Assembly (NCBI GenBank): GCA_937921035.1
Contig: CALEUL010000021.1
Location: forward strand, 1-64,000
Direction: 5' to 3'
Length of the DNA: 64,000 nucleotides
Origin: an uncultured Porphyromonadaceae bacterium
Lineage (GTDB): Bacteria > Bacteroidota > Bacteroidia > Bacteroidales > Muribaculaceae
In this document: in pieces, positions 34,732 through 43,817 of the stretch
Layout: each line of letters starts with the position of its first letter
How positions within the stretch are numbered: position 1 is the first letter of the stretch
Program-made: the position numbers and the translations under genes
The notes under the pieces: generated by a model
The model's database searches: none
What the model saw: the letters and a program-made list of their open reading frames with translations, nothing else
What the model was told of the DNA's origin: nothing

Positions 34732-35425
34732 TAAAAAACTGCGCCTTGTTGTATCCACCGGCGCCGGCATGAGCGCCGAAAGCGGCATCCGCACTTTCCG
34801 CGACGCCGACGGACTGTGGGAAGAATACCCCGTCATGGACGTGGCAAGCGCCGACGGCTTCCGCCGCAATCCGGAGCTCATACATAAATTCTACAACGAG
34901 CGCCGCAAGCAGCTCGGAGAAGCAATGCCCAACGCCGGACACTACGGCCTGCACGAGCTCGAGAAATTTTTCAACGTATACGTCATCACCCAGAACGTAG
35001 ACGACCTGCACGAACGCGCCGGAAGCACAAATGTGATGCATCTCCACGGCGAACTTACGAAAGTACGCGCCCTCGACGACGAAACCAAGGTATACAAGAT
35101 AGACTACAACGCCCAGACAACGCCGCAGACCGTTATCGACGGCCACCACGTGCGCCCGCACATCGTGTTCTTCCAGGAAGCCGTTCCTATGTTCGAGCCG
35201 GCAACCGAGATAGCCGCCGAAGCCGACATCTTCGTGATTATAGGCACCTCGTTAGTGGTGTACCCCGCCGCCGCGCTCCTCAACTACGTGCGCAAAGGTA
35301 CACCGGTATACTACATAGACCCCAACCCGTCCACAGTACCCGCCGGAGTAACGCTTATCCGCAAACCGGCCACCGAGGGCGTGGCAGAACTCGAAAAAAT
35401 TCTTATCGACAAATATTGCCGGTAA
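34721..35425 (+). CDS. NAD-dependent protein deacylase, class III sirtuin without zinc module
   Basis: Sirtuins remove acyl groups from lysines using NAD. The 234 residues begin LRLVVSTGAGMSAESGIRTF (NAD-binding GAGxS) and show VITQNVDDLHERAG, the catalytic His in MHLHGELTKV, and IIGTSLVVYPAA. FYNERR (near residue 57) supplies the Tyr and Arg that mark SIRT5/CobB-type enzymes preferring succinyl or malonyl lysine. The four zinc-binding cysteines are absent, as I recall for other Bacteroidetes homologues. The start at 34721 lies within ftsZ; the frame is open further upstream, but conservation begins here. The link to division is positional only. Confidence 0.9.
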   Translation: MTTDKKLRLVVSTGAGMSAESGIRTFRDADGLWEEYPVMDVASADGFRRNPELIHKFYNERRKQLGEAMPNAGHYGLHELEKFFNVYVITQNVDDLHERAGSTNVMHLHGELTKVRALDDETKVYKIDYNAQTTPQTVIDGHHVRPHIVFFQEAVPMFEPATEIAAEADIFVIIGTSLVVYPAAALLNYVRKGTPVYYIDPNPSTVPAGVTLIRKPATEGVAELEKILIDKYCR

Positions 35426-35466
35426 ACGACAACATAAAACAACACTGATATAAATCACCGGAAATC

Positions 35467-36696
35467 ATGTTTCGAAAACTAATCATCGCCGCAGCTGCCA
35501 TGTTGCTGACACTCGGTGCCTTCGCGGCCGACGAACCCGAAAAGCCCTGGAAATACGTCAACGCAAAAGATCTGCGCATTATCAACAAAGGTTTCAACGA
35601 CACAGAACGCGATTTTTCGCGTCTGCCCGCATATCTTAAGGATAGTGTACGCACATCGCTGTGGGACCGCCAGCAGTGCTCGTCGGGCATAGGCGTTCGC
35701 TTCGCCACAAACTCGTCGCGCATCGGCGTCCGATACCAGTTGCATCTGAACACGCACATGATACACATGGCCGATACAGGACTTAAGGGTACCGACCTGT
35801 ATATTTTCGAAGGTGATTCGGTTTGGCGCCACGTAAACACCAACCGTCCCTATATTTCGGACAAATACCCCAAGGAAGAAAAGATTGTGGAATCCGTTTA
35901 CGTGAGCAACGTCGATACCACGCGCATGACCGAATATATGGTCTACTTCCCGCTGTACGACGGCATAGAGTGGCTCGAAATAAAGGTTGACGAAAACGCC
36001 GACATCAACGCCGGCGCCACATCGCTGATAGACCCCGACCGCAAGATTATCGCCTACGGCACCAGCATCCTTCAGGGTGGCTGCGCCTCGCGCACAGGCA
36101 TGGCGGCAACAAACATACTGTCGCGCATGCTAAATGCCGAAGTCGTGAACCTCGGTTTCAGCGGCGACGGAAAAATGGACTCCGAGGTAGCCCGCGCGCT
36201 GGCAAGCATTCCGGATGTAGACATGTATATCCTCGACCCTGTGCCCAACTGCACCGAAATGATGTGCGACACCCTCACTTACGGCTTTGTGAAAATCCTG
36301 CGCGACGCCAAACCCGACGTGCCCATCGTTATGGTGGAAGGTCCGCTCTACCCCTACTACCGGTACGATTCTTTCTTCAACAAGTACCTACCCGCGAAGA
36401 ACGAGAAATACCGCAGGAACTACGACAAACTCAAAGCCGAGAATCCCGCCAACCTCTACTATGTGGACAGCGTTAACTTGGACGGCGTTGAGGACGACGG
36501 CACCGTAGACGGCATACACCTGACCGACCTCGGCTTCAAATACTACGCCGAAAAACTATATCCCGAAATCCGTCCGCTCCTCGACGCCAGTGTTGATGCC
36601 AAGCATCAGCGCATTGCCGCCGAGAAAGCCAAGGCTCAGACAAAGGACGGCAAGAAAAAGAACAAGAAGGCCGCAAAAGGCCGCAAGAACAAATAA
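35467..36696 (+). CDS. Secreted SGNH/GDSL-type esterase or lipase-like hydrolase
   Basis: The 409-residue product has a signal peptide (LIIAAAAMLLTLGAFA) and a ~150-residue N-terminal beta domain. A C-terminal SGNH hydrolase domain follows: IIAYGTSILQGGCASR carries the nucleophile Ser (block I), NLGFSGDGKMDSEVA the Gly block, and DGIHLTDLGFKYYA the Asp-His pair. Such proteins act as periplasmic or outer-membrane carbohydrate esterases, but the substrate is unknown. The last ~20 residues are very Lys-rich (KDGKKKNKKAAKGRKNK), an odd basic tail. It follows the sirtuin by 41 bases and precedes a DUF4494 gene by 14. Confidence 0.82.
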   Translation: MFRKLIIAAAAMLLTLGAFAADEPEKPWKYVNAKDLRIINKGFNDTERDFSRLPAYLKDSVRTSLWDRQQCSSGIGVRFATNSSRIGVRYQLHLNTHMIHMADTGLKGTDLYIFEGDSVWRHVNTNRPYISDKYPKEEKIVESVYVSNVDTTRMTEYMVYFPLYDGIEWLEIKVDENADINAGATSLIDPDRKIIAYGTSILQGGCASRTGMAATNILSRMLNAEVVNLGFSGDGKMDSEVARALASIPDVDMYILDPVPNCTEMMCDTLTYGFVKILRDAKPDVPIVMVEGPLYPYYRYDSFFNKYLPAKNEKYRRNYDKLKAENPANLYYVDSVNLDGVEDDGTVDGIHLTDLGFKYYAEKLYPEIRPLLDASVDAKHQRIAAEKAKAQTKDGKKKNKKAAKGRKNK

Positions 36697-36710
36697 ATAC
36701 AATAAGTACA

Positions 36711-37145
36711 ATGTCAAACTGGTTTGAATGTAAAGTAAGATACGACAAGCTTCAGGAAAACGGCTCTGTCAAGAAAGTAAATGAACCCTATCTGGTAGAC
36801 GCCCTTTCGTTTACCGAAGCCGAGGCTCGCATCACTGAAGAAGTAAGTCCCTACATCTCGGGCGAATTCTCTGTATCGGCTGTAAAACGCACAAAAATCG
36901 CCGAAGTATTCTGGCAGGGCGGAGACCGTTGGTACCTTGTTAAGGTTGGCTTTATCACCATCGACGAAAAGACAGCTGCCGAAAAACGCTCCAATTCGCT
37001 CATCTTAGTGCAGGCATCCGATTTCAAGGAGGCTTTCGAGCACTTCGAGGAAGGCATGAAAGGCACAATGGCCGACTATGATATCCTCTCCATCAGCGAA
37101 ACGCCCCTCATGGACGTTTACAAAATGAAACTTACCGCAGAATAA
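36711..37145 (+). CDS. DUF4494 family protein
   Basis: This is a 144-residue cytoplasmic protein of a Bacteroidetes family with no known function. It starts MSNWFECKVRYDKLQENGSV, and the family features VNEPYLVDALSFTEAEARI and WYLVKVGFITIDEKTAAEKR are evident. There is no signal peptide or TM segment. It lies 4 bases before the YggS-type gene, so the two are probably translated together. Confidence 0.85.
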   Translation: MSNWFECKVRYDKLQENGSVKKVNEPYLVDALSFTEAEARITEEVSPYISGEFSVSAVKRTKIAEVFWQGGDRWYLVKVGFITIDEKTAAEKRSNSLILVQASDFKEAFEHFEEGMKGTMADYDILSISETPLMDVYKMKLTAE

Positions 37146-37149
37146 AACT

Positions 37150-37824
37150 ATGGGCTGCATAGCCGACTCTATAGCCGCCATCCGCTCCACGCTCCCGCAG
37201 GGCGTGGAGCTTGTGGCTGTTTCAAAATTCCATCCGGCCGAAGCTATCGCCGAGGCCTACTCCGCAGGGCAACGCCTGTTCGGTGAAAGCCGCGTGCAGG
37301 AATTGGTGAAAAAGATGCCCGCACTGCCCGCCGACATTCGCTGGCACTTTATCGGCCACCTGCAAACCAACAAGATACGGCAGCTGCTCTCCGCCGGTCC
37401 GGTTGCCATGATAGAGAGCATCGACAGCGACCACCTTCTGCGGGCAGTCGACGCCGAGGCCGAGCGGCTCGGCATAGTGGCTCGCGTGCTTATGCAGGTA
37501 CATGTGGCCGCAGAAGAAACAAAATTCGGTTTCGCGCCCGACGAACTTGTCGACTGGTTCCGCTGCCGCAACTTCGAAAGCCTGAAAGCCACTCACATCT
37601 GCGGCATAATGGGCATGGCCACAAACACCGACGACACCGACCGCGTCAGCGCCGATTTCCGAGCTATCGCGGATACTCGCAAACGTATTTTAGAGGTCGC
37701 GCCGGATCTGCGCGGCTTCGACACCGTATCTATGGGCATGAGCGACGACTACCACCTGGCCATCGCCGCCGGAAGTAACCTTATACGCATCGGCACAGCC
37801 ATTTTTGGTGAAAGAGAATACTAA
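37150..37824 (+). CDS. YggS-family pyridoxal phosphate homeostasis protein
   Basis: YggS/PLPBP binds pyridoxal 5'-phosphate and buffers vitamin B6 and amino-acid pools; it has no clear catalytic activity. The 224 residues show the PLP lysine in VAVSKFHP (Lys26), RLFGESRVQEL, WHFIGHLQTNKIRQL, CGIMGMATNTDD, SMGMSDDYHLAI and RIGTAIFGERE. All typical features of the single-domain TIM-barrel family are present. It ends this gene group; a 393-base gap follows, with a small hairpin at 37844-37870 just after the stop. Confidence 0.95.
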   Translation: MGCIADSIAAIRSTLPQGVELVAVSKFHPAEAIAEAYSAGQRLFGESRVQELVKKMPALPADIRWHFIGHLQTNKIRQLLSAGPVAMIESIDSDHLLRAVDAEAERLGIVARVLMQVHVAAEETKFGFAPDELVDWFRCRNFESLKATHICGIMGMATNTDDTDRVSADFRAIADTRKRILEVAPDLRGFDTVSMGMSDDYHLAIAAGSNLIRIGTAIFGEREY

Positions 37825-37843
37825 AAGATAAAGTATGTTACAG

Positions 37844-37870
37844 GATGTTATTTATTATTAACATAACATC
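37844..37870. repeat. Hairpin 19 bases after the yggS-like gene
   Basis: GATGTTAT (37844-37851) and ATAACATC (37863-37870) form an 8-bp stem with an 11-base AT-rich loop. No T-run follows, so terminator activity is doubtful. In the rest of the gap, 37871-38118, I see only short palindromes (for example TGCGCC/GGCGCA at 37974-37991) and no convincing gene. Confidence 0.5.
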
Positions 37871-38118
37871 TGCCTGAACATACACATTACCCTGGTCCGC
37901 CCATACAGTGCCGCGTACAACGAATGCACGTACCTGCCTTTGGCATGACAGATGCATAACGTACTGATAGATATGCGCCTACGCAGGCGCACAGGGAGCA
38001 AGTTCCCTGCAGGACAAATCATTATAATGGACATGGGGGACGAACTCCGCATCCGCCCGATACGCCATGCCATATGTTTCCGGCACAATGACGCGCCAAC
38101 CAGCTTCGCCTCTTATTC

Positions 38119-38150
38119 TTTGGATATTAGGCGAATTTTTATTAATTTTG
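38119..38150 (+). promoter_or_regulatory. Bacteroidetes-type promoter of rimP-nusA-infB
   Basis: TTTG (38119-38122), exactly 20 bases, then TAATTTTG (38143-38150). Predicted transcription start near 38157, giving a leader of about 60 bases that contains the hairpin at 38166-38193. It is one of the best promoter matches in the window. Confidence 0.8.
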
Positions 38151-38165
38151 TGGCACATCTTCGAG

Positions 38166-38193
38166 AGAGGAGGGAGCAAGGGCTTCCTCCTCT
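38166..38193 (+). promoter_or_regulatory. Purine/pyrimidine leader hairpin upstream of rimP
   Basis: AGAGGAGG (38166-38173) pairs perfectly with CCTCCTCT (38186-38193) over a 12-base loop. It occupies the middle of the predicted leader and ends 24 bases before the rimP ATG. The 5' arm is itself Shine-Dalgarno-like. It may affect translation or RNA stability of the operon; no known riboswitch class is recognised. Confidence 0.5.
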
Positions 38194-38217
38194 TTATATA
38201 AAGGTGCGTCCATACGT

Positions 38218-38703
38218 ATGATAGATAAAGACTTACTGCAACACACCGTTGAGGCATCCATCGAAGGCACCGACCTGTTCCTTGTAGATATAACCGTGTC
38301 GTCCGACAACGACATAAACGTGGAGGTAGACAGCCCCACGGCAGTGGATATCGACGAATGTGCCGAAATAACACGAAACATCGAGGCGGTTTTCGACCGC
38401 GACGAAGAAGACTACTCTCTCTCCGTCGGCTCGGCCGGCATTACATCGCCGCTAAAAATTCGAGCCCAGTTTGTGAAATACCTCAACAAAGACCTTGAGG
38501 TACTCACCCGCGACGGCCGCAAACTGCACGGCGTCCTGGTTGAGGTGGGCCACGGCACACCCGGCGACCGCGATGTCGATTTCACCGTTGAAGTGCTCAC
38601 GAAAGTGAAGGAGGAAGGGCAGAAGAAGCCCGTGCTCCGCAGCATGCCGGTAAAACTCACATCCGGCGAGTGCAAGTATGTCCGTTATGATTTGAAATTT
38701 TAA
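38218..38703 (+). CDS. rimP: Ribosome maturation factor RimP
   Basis: RimP assists assembly of the 30S subunit. The 161 residues fit the two-domain family: an N-terminal alpha/beta domain (GTDLFLVDITVSSDNDINVE, then PTAVDIDECAEITRNIEAVF, with DYSLSVGSAGITSPL) and a C-terminal SH3-like domain (LEVLTRDGRKLHGVLVEVG). It is the first gene of the conserved rimP-nusA-infB operon, behind its own promoter. nusA follows after 33 bases. Confidence 0.93.
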   Translation: MIDKDLLQHTVEASIEGTDLFLVDITVSSDNDINVEVDSPTAVDIDECAEITRNIEAVFDRDEEDYSLSVGSAGITSPLKIRAQFVKYLNKDLEVLTRDGRKLHGVLVEVGHGTPGDRDVDFTVEVLTKVKEEGQKKPVLRSMPVKLTSGECKYVRYDLKF

Positions 38704-38736
38704 AAAAGTAAACAGCATAAATCCCCTAAGAAAGCA

Positions 38737-40071
38737 ATGGCAAAGAAAGAGGACCGACCGAATATGGTGGAGCAATTCGCCGAATTCAAAGAACTGAAGA
38801 ACATCGACAAGACAACCATGATAAGCGTGCTGGAAGAATCCTTCCGCAACGTTCTTGCCAAGATGTTCGGTACCGACGAGAACCTCGACGTTATCCTTAA
38901 CCCCGACAAGGGCGACGTTCAGATTTTCCAGAACCTGGAAGTAGTGCCCGACGGCGAAGTTCAGGATCCCAACCTCCAGATATCTCTCACCGACGCCCGC
39001 GCCGACGACGACCCCGAGGCAGAAGTCGGCGAAGAACATACACGCGAAATCATTTTTGAGAAATTCGGCCGCCGCGCTATCCTCAACCTTCGCCAGACAC
39101 TGCAAAGCCGCATTCTCGACCTTCAGAAGGAAGCTGTATACCAGAAATTCAAGGAGCTGGAAGGCCAGCTCGTTACCGGCGAGGTTTACCAGACATGGTC
39201 GCGCGAAACCCTGCTGCTCGACGACGAGAAAAACGAACTTCTCCTGCCCAAGAGCGAGGCCATACCCGGCGATTTCTTCCGCAAAGGCGAGACAGTACGC
39301 GCCGTAATCGCCAATGTGGACAACAAGAACAACAACCCCAAGATAACCGTATCGCGCATCAGCAACATGTTCCTGGAGCGCCTGTTCGAGCTTGAAGTAC
39401 CCGAAATCCACGACGGCCTCATCAACATCCGCGCCGTGGCACGCATCCCCGGCGAGCGCGCAAAGATTGCCGTAGAAAGCTACGACGACCGCATCGATCC
39501 CGTAGGCGCATGCGTTGGCGTGAAAGGCTCGCGAATCCACGGAATCGTACGCGAACTCCATAACGAGAACATCGACGTTATCTGCTACACCAACAATCCG
39601 TCGCTGTTCATCCAGCGCGCACTCTCGCCCGCACGCATTTCCACCATCCGTCTCGACGAGGAAGCCAAGAAAGCCGAAGTATTCCTTCGCCCCGAAGAAG
39701 TTTCGCTCGCCATAGGCAAGAACGGCCACAACATCAAACTGGCCACCATGCTGACAGGCTTCGAAATCGACGTTTACCGCGATACCGAGATGATTTACGA
39801 GGACGACATCTTCCTTGATGAATTCCGCGACGAAATAGACGCATGGGTTATCGACGCACTCAAGGAAATTGGCTGTGTAACCGCCAAGAGCGTACTCAAC
39901 ACTCCGCGAGAGACACTTCTGGAAAAGTCCGACCTCGAGGAAAGCACCATCGACGAAGTTCTATCCGTCCTCCGAAAGGAATACGAAGACGACGAAGACG
40001 CCGACGCTGAAGCCGCAGCCGAGGAGGATGCAAGAGAGGAAGCAGAACCTGAAACCGAGGACCAAAAATAA
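38737..40071 (+). CDS. nusA: Transcription termination/antitermination factor NusA
   Basis: NusA binds RNA polymerase and nascent RNA and controls pausing, termination and antitermination. The 444 residues contain the polymerase-binding N-terminal domain (to about 135), an S1 domain (VTGEVYQTWSRETLLLDDE), and two KH domains (PVGACVGVKGSRIHGIVREL and VSLAIGKNGHNIKLATMLTG). A C-terminal helix-hairpin-helix region (IDALKEIGCVTAKSVLNTPR) precedes a strongly acidic tail rich in Asp, Glu and Ala. The proteobacterial pair of C-terminal acidic repeats is not evident. infB follows after 73 bases. Confidence 0.96.
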   Translation: MAKKEDRPNMVEQFAEFKELKNIDKTTMISVLEESFRNVLAKMFGTDENLDVILNPDKGDVQIFQNLEVVPDGEVQDPNLQISLTDARADDDPEAEVGEEHTREIIFEKFGRRAILNLRQTLQSRILDLQKEAVYQKFKELEGQLVTGEVYQTWSRETLLLDDEKNELLLPKSEAIPGDFFRKGETVRAVIANVDNKNNNPKITVSRISNMFLERLFELEVPEIHDGLINIRAVARIPGERAKIAVESYDDRIDPVGACVGVKGSRIHGIVRELHNENIDVICYTNNPSLFIQRALSPARISTIRLDEEAKKAEVFLRPEEVSLAIGKNGHNIKLATMLTGFEIDVYRDTEMIYEDDIFLDEFRDEIDAWVIDALKEIGCVTAKSVLNTPRETLLEKSDLEESTIDEVLSVLRKEYEDDEDADAEAAAEEDAREEAEPETEDQK

Positions 40072-40144
40072 GGTCCGGCACCTCTCTCCCATCGGTTTTT
40101 CATCTGTTTAATCCCCTCAACATCAAAAGCGAACAAATCATTTT

Positions 40145-43100
40145 ATGGCCAAAATAAAGATAAGCAAATTAGCAAAGGACCTTAACGTGTCGGTAACCAC
40201 CGTTATAGAATTCCTTCGCAAGAAAAACATCAACATCGAAGAGAATCCCAACGCACGCCTTGAGGAGAATGTTGCCGAACTTCTCACCACAGCCTTCGCA
40301 AGCGACAAGGATCTCAAGAACCGCTCGACGCAAATAGCCACCGAGCGCAAAGAAAGCCGGCAGAAAACTGCCGAGCCCGAGCGCCAGGCGCCCGAGGAGA
40401 TTAAACTGGCTCCTGCCTCACAGAAACCGCACATCCTGTACAAACTGGAACTGGATGCCAACGGCAACCCTGTGTCGCGAACAACGCCCAAAAACGAACA
40501 GCCCAAGCAGGAACAGCCCAAAACGGAAACTCCAAAGGCTGAGGCGCCTAAGACAGAAACACCGAAAGTAGAAGTAGCCGAGAAATCTGACAAATCGGAA
40601 AAAGCAGACATATCCGATATGTCCAATAAATCCGATAAGCCCGAGATGTCCGATAAACCTGATATGTCCGACAAGACAGAACTTTCCGCCCCCAAATCGA
40701 CCGAAAAACCAAAGGCAGAACCTGTAAAGCCCGTTGCACCCAAGCCTGCCGAACAGCCAAAGGCGGAAAAACCGAAAGCCGAGGCGCCTAAGACCGAACA
40801 GCACAAAACACAGGCACCCAAGCCTGCCGAACAGCCCAAGGCCAAACCCGAAGTAAAAGCCCACGAGGCTGCGGCTCAGACAAAGCAAGAGCCCAAGAAA
40901 GAAGAAAGCGCTCCCGCAGCGCCCGAGGTATTCACCTTGGAGCGCAGCACGCCAGCACCCAGCCTTAACATTGTAGGTAAAATCGACCTCGATGCCCTTA
41001 ACCAGAGTGTGCGTCCCAAGAAAAAATCGAAGGACGAACGCCGTAACGGCCGTGGCGGCAACGCAAATGGCGCAAACGGCGGCGAAGGCGACCGCAAGAA
41101 GCGCCGCCGCATAGCCGGCAAGGAAAAGGTTGATATCGAAAAGGCCGGCCGCCAGGCCGCCGACGCGCGCCAGAACGAAGGCGGACGCCGAAACGGCGAA
41201 GGTCGTCAGGGCGCCGAAAACCGTCAGAACGGCGGCGAAGGACGTCAGGGCAACAACAACCGCCGCAACAACAATAACAACAACGCACCCAAGCAGCAGC
41301 GCCGTCAGCAGCCTGTTCAGCCCGAAGTGAGCGAGGAGGATGTACAGAAGCAGGTTAAGGAAACACTTGCCCGCCTCACCGCAAAGGACAAGGGTCTGAA
41401 GAAGGGTGCCAAGTGGCGCAAGGAAAAACGCGAGGCAAACGCAACACGCGAACGCGAGGCAATGAAGGCCGAAATGGCAGAAAGCCGCGTTCTCAAAATC
41501 ACAGAATTCGTTACCGCCAACGACCTTGCCGTGATGATGGACGTGCCTGTGAACAACGTTATCGCAACATGTATGAACCTCGGCGTGATGGTGTCCATCA
41601 ATCAGCGCCTCGACGCCGAAACCATCAATATCGTGGCCGATGAATTCGGCTTCAGCACCGAATATGTCTCCGCCGAAGTTGCCGACGCTATCCACCAGGA
41701 AGAAGACAAGGAAGAGGATCTGGAAGCTCGTCCGCCTATCGTAACCGTCATGGGCCACGTCGACCACGGCAAGACCTCGCTGCTGGACTATATCCGCAAG
41801 GCCAACGTTATTGCCGGCGAGGCCGGCGGTATCACGCAGCACATAGGCTCGTACAGCGTCAAGCTGCCCGACGGACGCCACATAACCTTCCTGGATACCC
41901 CGGGCCACGAGGCGTTCACCGCAATGCGTGCCCGCGGCGCCAAGATTACCGATATTGTAATCATCATTGTCGCCGCCGACGACAACGTGATGCCGCAGAC
42001 CGTCGAGGCCATCAACCACGCCTCCGCTGCCGGTGTGCCCATCGTTTTCGCCATCAACAAAATCGACAAGCCCCACGCCAACCCCGACAAAATCAAGGAG
42101 GAGCTGGCCGGCATGAACTATCTGGTTGAGGAATGGGGCGGCAAATACCAGAGCCAGGACATTTCCGCCAAGAAAGGCATCGGAGTGGAAGAACTAATGG
42201 ATAAGGTGCTCCTCGAAGCCGAACTTCTCGACCTCAAGGCCAACCCGAACCGCCGCGCCGTGGGTGCAATCATAGAATCGTCGCTCGACAAGGGCCGCGG
42301 CTATGTTGCCAACGTACTTGTGCAGAACGGTACGCTGCATGTGGGCGACATCGTTCTGGCCGGCAACCACTACGGCCGTGTACGCGCCATGTTCAACGAA
42401 CGCAACCAGCGCATCAAGGAGGCAGGACCCGCCACACCGGCACTTATCCTCGGTCTCAACGGAGCGCCGCAGGCCGGCGATACCTTCAACGTGCTCGAAA
42501 CCGAACAGGAAGCTCGCGAAATCGCCACCAAGCGCGAGCAGCTGGCACGCGAGCAGGGTCTGCGCACAACCAAGATGCTCACCCTTGAAGATATCGGCCG
42601 CCGCAGGGCCATCGGCAACTTCCAGGAACTCAACATCATCGTCAAAGGCGACGTGGACGGTTCAATCGAAGCACTTTCCGACTCCCTCATCAAGCTGTCG
42701 ACCGACGAGATTCAGATCAACGTCCTCCACAAGGCCGTGGGCGAAATCTCCGAGAGCGATGTAACACTGGCAGCTGCATCAGATGCCATCATCATCGGCT
42801 TCCAGGTACGCCCGAGCCTCGCCGCCCGCCGTGCCGCCGAACGCGACGGCGTCCAGATTCGTCTGTACTCCGTAATCTATCAGGCAATCGAAGAAGTGAA
42901 GGACGCTATGGCCGGCCTTCTCGCCCCCGAAATCAAAGAAGAGATTACCGGTACCGCCGAAGTGCTCGAAACGTTCCACGTCAGCAAAGTCGGCACAATC
43001 GCCGGCGCTATGGTACGCGAAGGCAAGCTGAAACGCGGAAGCAAGGTACGCCTTATCCGCGACGGTATCGTACGCTACACTGGCGAACTCGGCTCGCTCA

Positions 43101-43240
43101 AACGCTTCAAGGACGACGTGAAGGAAGTGCAGTCCGGTTACGACTGCGGTCTGTCCATCGTCGGATTCAACGACATCAAGGTGGGCGATATGGTTGAAGG
43201 CTTCGAGGAAACCGAAGTAGCCCGCACCTCAATCGATTGA
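40145..43240 (+). CDS. infB: Translation initiation factor IF-2, with long repetitive N-terminal region
   Basis: IF-2 is the GTPase that brings initiator fMet-tRNA to the 30S subunit and joins the subunits. The 1031 residues begin with an IF2N domain ([20 protein letters not shown]). About 350 residues of low complexity follow: Lys/Pro/Ala/Glu repeats, a Ser-Asp-Lys-Met repeat (about residues 148-183), and Arg/Asn/Gly-rich runs. A second IF2N-like segment ([20 protein letters not shown]) leads to the G domain: [29 protein letters not shown] and [10 protein letters not shown]. Domains C1 and C2 complete it. It ends at a strong terminator. Confidence 0.97.
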   Translation: MAKIKISKLAKDLNVSVTTVIEFLRKKNINIEENPNARLEENVAELLTTAFASDKDLKNRSTQIATERKESRQKTAEPERQAPEEIKLAPASQKPHILYKLELDANGNPVSRTTPKNEQPKQEQPKTETPKAEAPKTETPKVEVAEKSDKSEKADISDMSNKSDKPEMSDKPDMSDKTELSAPKSTEKPKAEPVKPVAPKPAEQPKAEKPKAEAPKTEQHKTQAPKPAEQPKAKPEVKAHEAAAQTKQEPKKEESAPAAPEVFTLERSTPAPSLNIVGKIDLDALNQSVRPKKKSKDERRNGRGGNANGANGGEGDRKKRRRIAGKEKVDIEKAGRQAADARQNEGGRRNGEGRQGAENRQNGGEGRQGNNNRRNNNNNNAPKQQRRQQPVQPEVSEEDVQKQVKETLARLTAKDKGLKKGAKWRKEKREANATREREAMKAEMAESRVLKITEFVTANDLAVMMDVPVNNVIATCMNLGVMVSINQRLDAETINIVADEFGFSTEYVSAEVADAIHQEEDKEEDLEARPPIVTVMGHVDHGKTSLLDYIRKANVIAGEAGGITQHIGSYSVKLPDGRHITFLDTPGHEAFTAMRARGAKITDIVIIIVAADDNVMPQTVEAINHASAAGVPIVFAINKIDKPHANPDKIKEELAGMNYLVEEWGGKYQSQDISAKKGIGVEELMDKVLLEAELLDLKANPNRRAVGAIIESSLDKGRGYVANVLVQNGTLHVGDIVLAGNHYGRVRAMFNERNQRIKEAGPATPALILGLNGAPQAGDTFNVLETEQEAREIATKREQLAREQGLRTTKMLTLEDIGRRRAIGNFQELNIIVKGDVDGSIEALSDSLIKLSTDEIQINVLHKAVGEISESDVTLAAASDAIIIGFQVRPSLAARRAAERDGVQIRLYSVIYQAIEEVKDAMAGLLAPEIKEEITGTAEVLETFHVSKVGTIAGAMVREGKLKRGSKVRLIRDGIVRYTGELGSLKRFKDDVKEVQSGYDCGLSIVGFNDIKVGDMVEGFEETEVARTSID

Positions 43241-43257
43241 TATTAAAAAACAATTGT

Positions 43258-43293
43258 TGCGCCGGTTTCCGCGGGAACCGGCGCATATTTTTT
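43258..43293 (+). terminator. Intrinsic terminator after infB, abutting folK
   Basis: A 10-bp GC-rich stem (TGCGCCGGTT at 43258-43267 with AACCGGCGCA at 43276-43285), an 8-base loop, then TATTTTTT. It lies 17 bases after the infB stop and ends only 3 bases before the folK ATG, so it could also act as an attenuator of folK. Confidence 0.85.
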
Positions 43294-43296
43294 ATA

Positions 43297-43746
43297 ATGC
43301 AAAGCAAAATATACCTGAGCCTGGGCTCGAACAGCGGCGACCGTCGTGCGTTCCTGCGGGCCGCGCTCGCAAAAATCGGAGAACTCGGCAGCGTGCGTGC
43401 CTCGTCGGAATACACCGGGGCTCCTGTTGGATTCAGCAGCGACAACGAATTCATAAACATAGCCGCCGTTCTCACCCTCGAGCGCCAGGGACAATGGACA
43501 CAGACCGAGGCCGAAACGCTTCTGAGACAACTGAAAGCAATCGAGCGGGAACTATCGGCAATGCCACACCGCAACGCCGACGGAACATACCGCGACCGCG
43601 AAATCGACATCGACATAATTGCCATCGAGGGCTACCGCCAGCATACACCGCTGCTCACACTCCCCCACCCGCATGCCGCCGAACGTCCTTTCGTAACGGT
43701 GCCTCTCTCCTATATTGCCCCGGAAGCGCTCGACTTATTGAAATAG
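43297..43746 (+). CDS. folK: 6-hydroxymethyl-7,8-dihydropterin pyrophosphokinase (HPPK)
   Basis: HPPK transfers pyrophosphate from ATP to hydroxymethyldihydropterin in folate synthesis. The 149 residues begin IYLSLGSNSGDRRAFLRAAL and show YTGAPVGFSSDNEFINIAAV. The signature region YRDREIDIDIIAIEGYRQHT carries the two metal-binding Asp, and LTLPHPHAAERPFVTVPL follows. The start is the ATG at 43297, directly after the infB terminator; no separate promoter is obvious, so expression may depend on read-through or on an RNA 3' of the hairpin. Confidence 0.95.
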   Translation: MQSKIYLSLGSNSGDRRAFLRAALAKIGELGSVRASSEYTGAPVGFSSDNEFINIAAVLTLERQGQWTQTEAETLLRQLKAIERELSAMPHRNADGTYRDREIDIDIIAIEGYRQHTPLLTLPHPHAAERPFVTVPLSYIAPEALDLLK

Positions 43747-43768
43747 GCTGAAATAGAAGCGACATTTT

Positions 43769-43799
43769 TTTGACATAATGCCAAACTTGATTATCTTTG
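43769..43799 (+). promoter_or_regulatory. Bacteroidetes-type promoter before the gene at 43818
   Basis: TTTG (43769-43772), 19 bases, then TATCTTTG (43792-43799). The predicted start near 43806 leaves a leader of about 12 bases before the ATG at 43818. An ATG at 43807 opens only a 3-codon frame. Confidence 0.75.
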
Positions 43800-43817
43800 C
43801 ACATCAATGAAGAAATA

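Noticed and set aside
37952..38221. An 89-codon plus-strand frame before rimP
   Set aside because: It spans the rimP promoter and leader hairpin and overlaps the rimP start; the sequence looks non-coding.
40418..42076. A 552-codon minus-strand frame opposite infB, very rich in Gly, Phe and Leu
   Set aside because: Its composition is the mirror image of the Lys/Pro/Ala repeats of IF-2; no start signal or domain.
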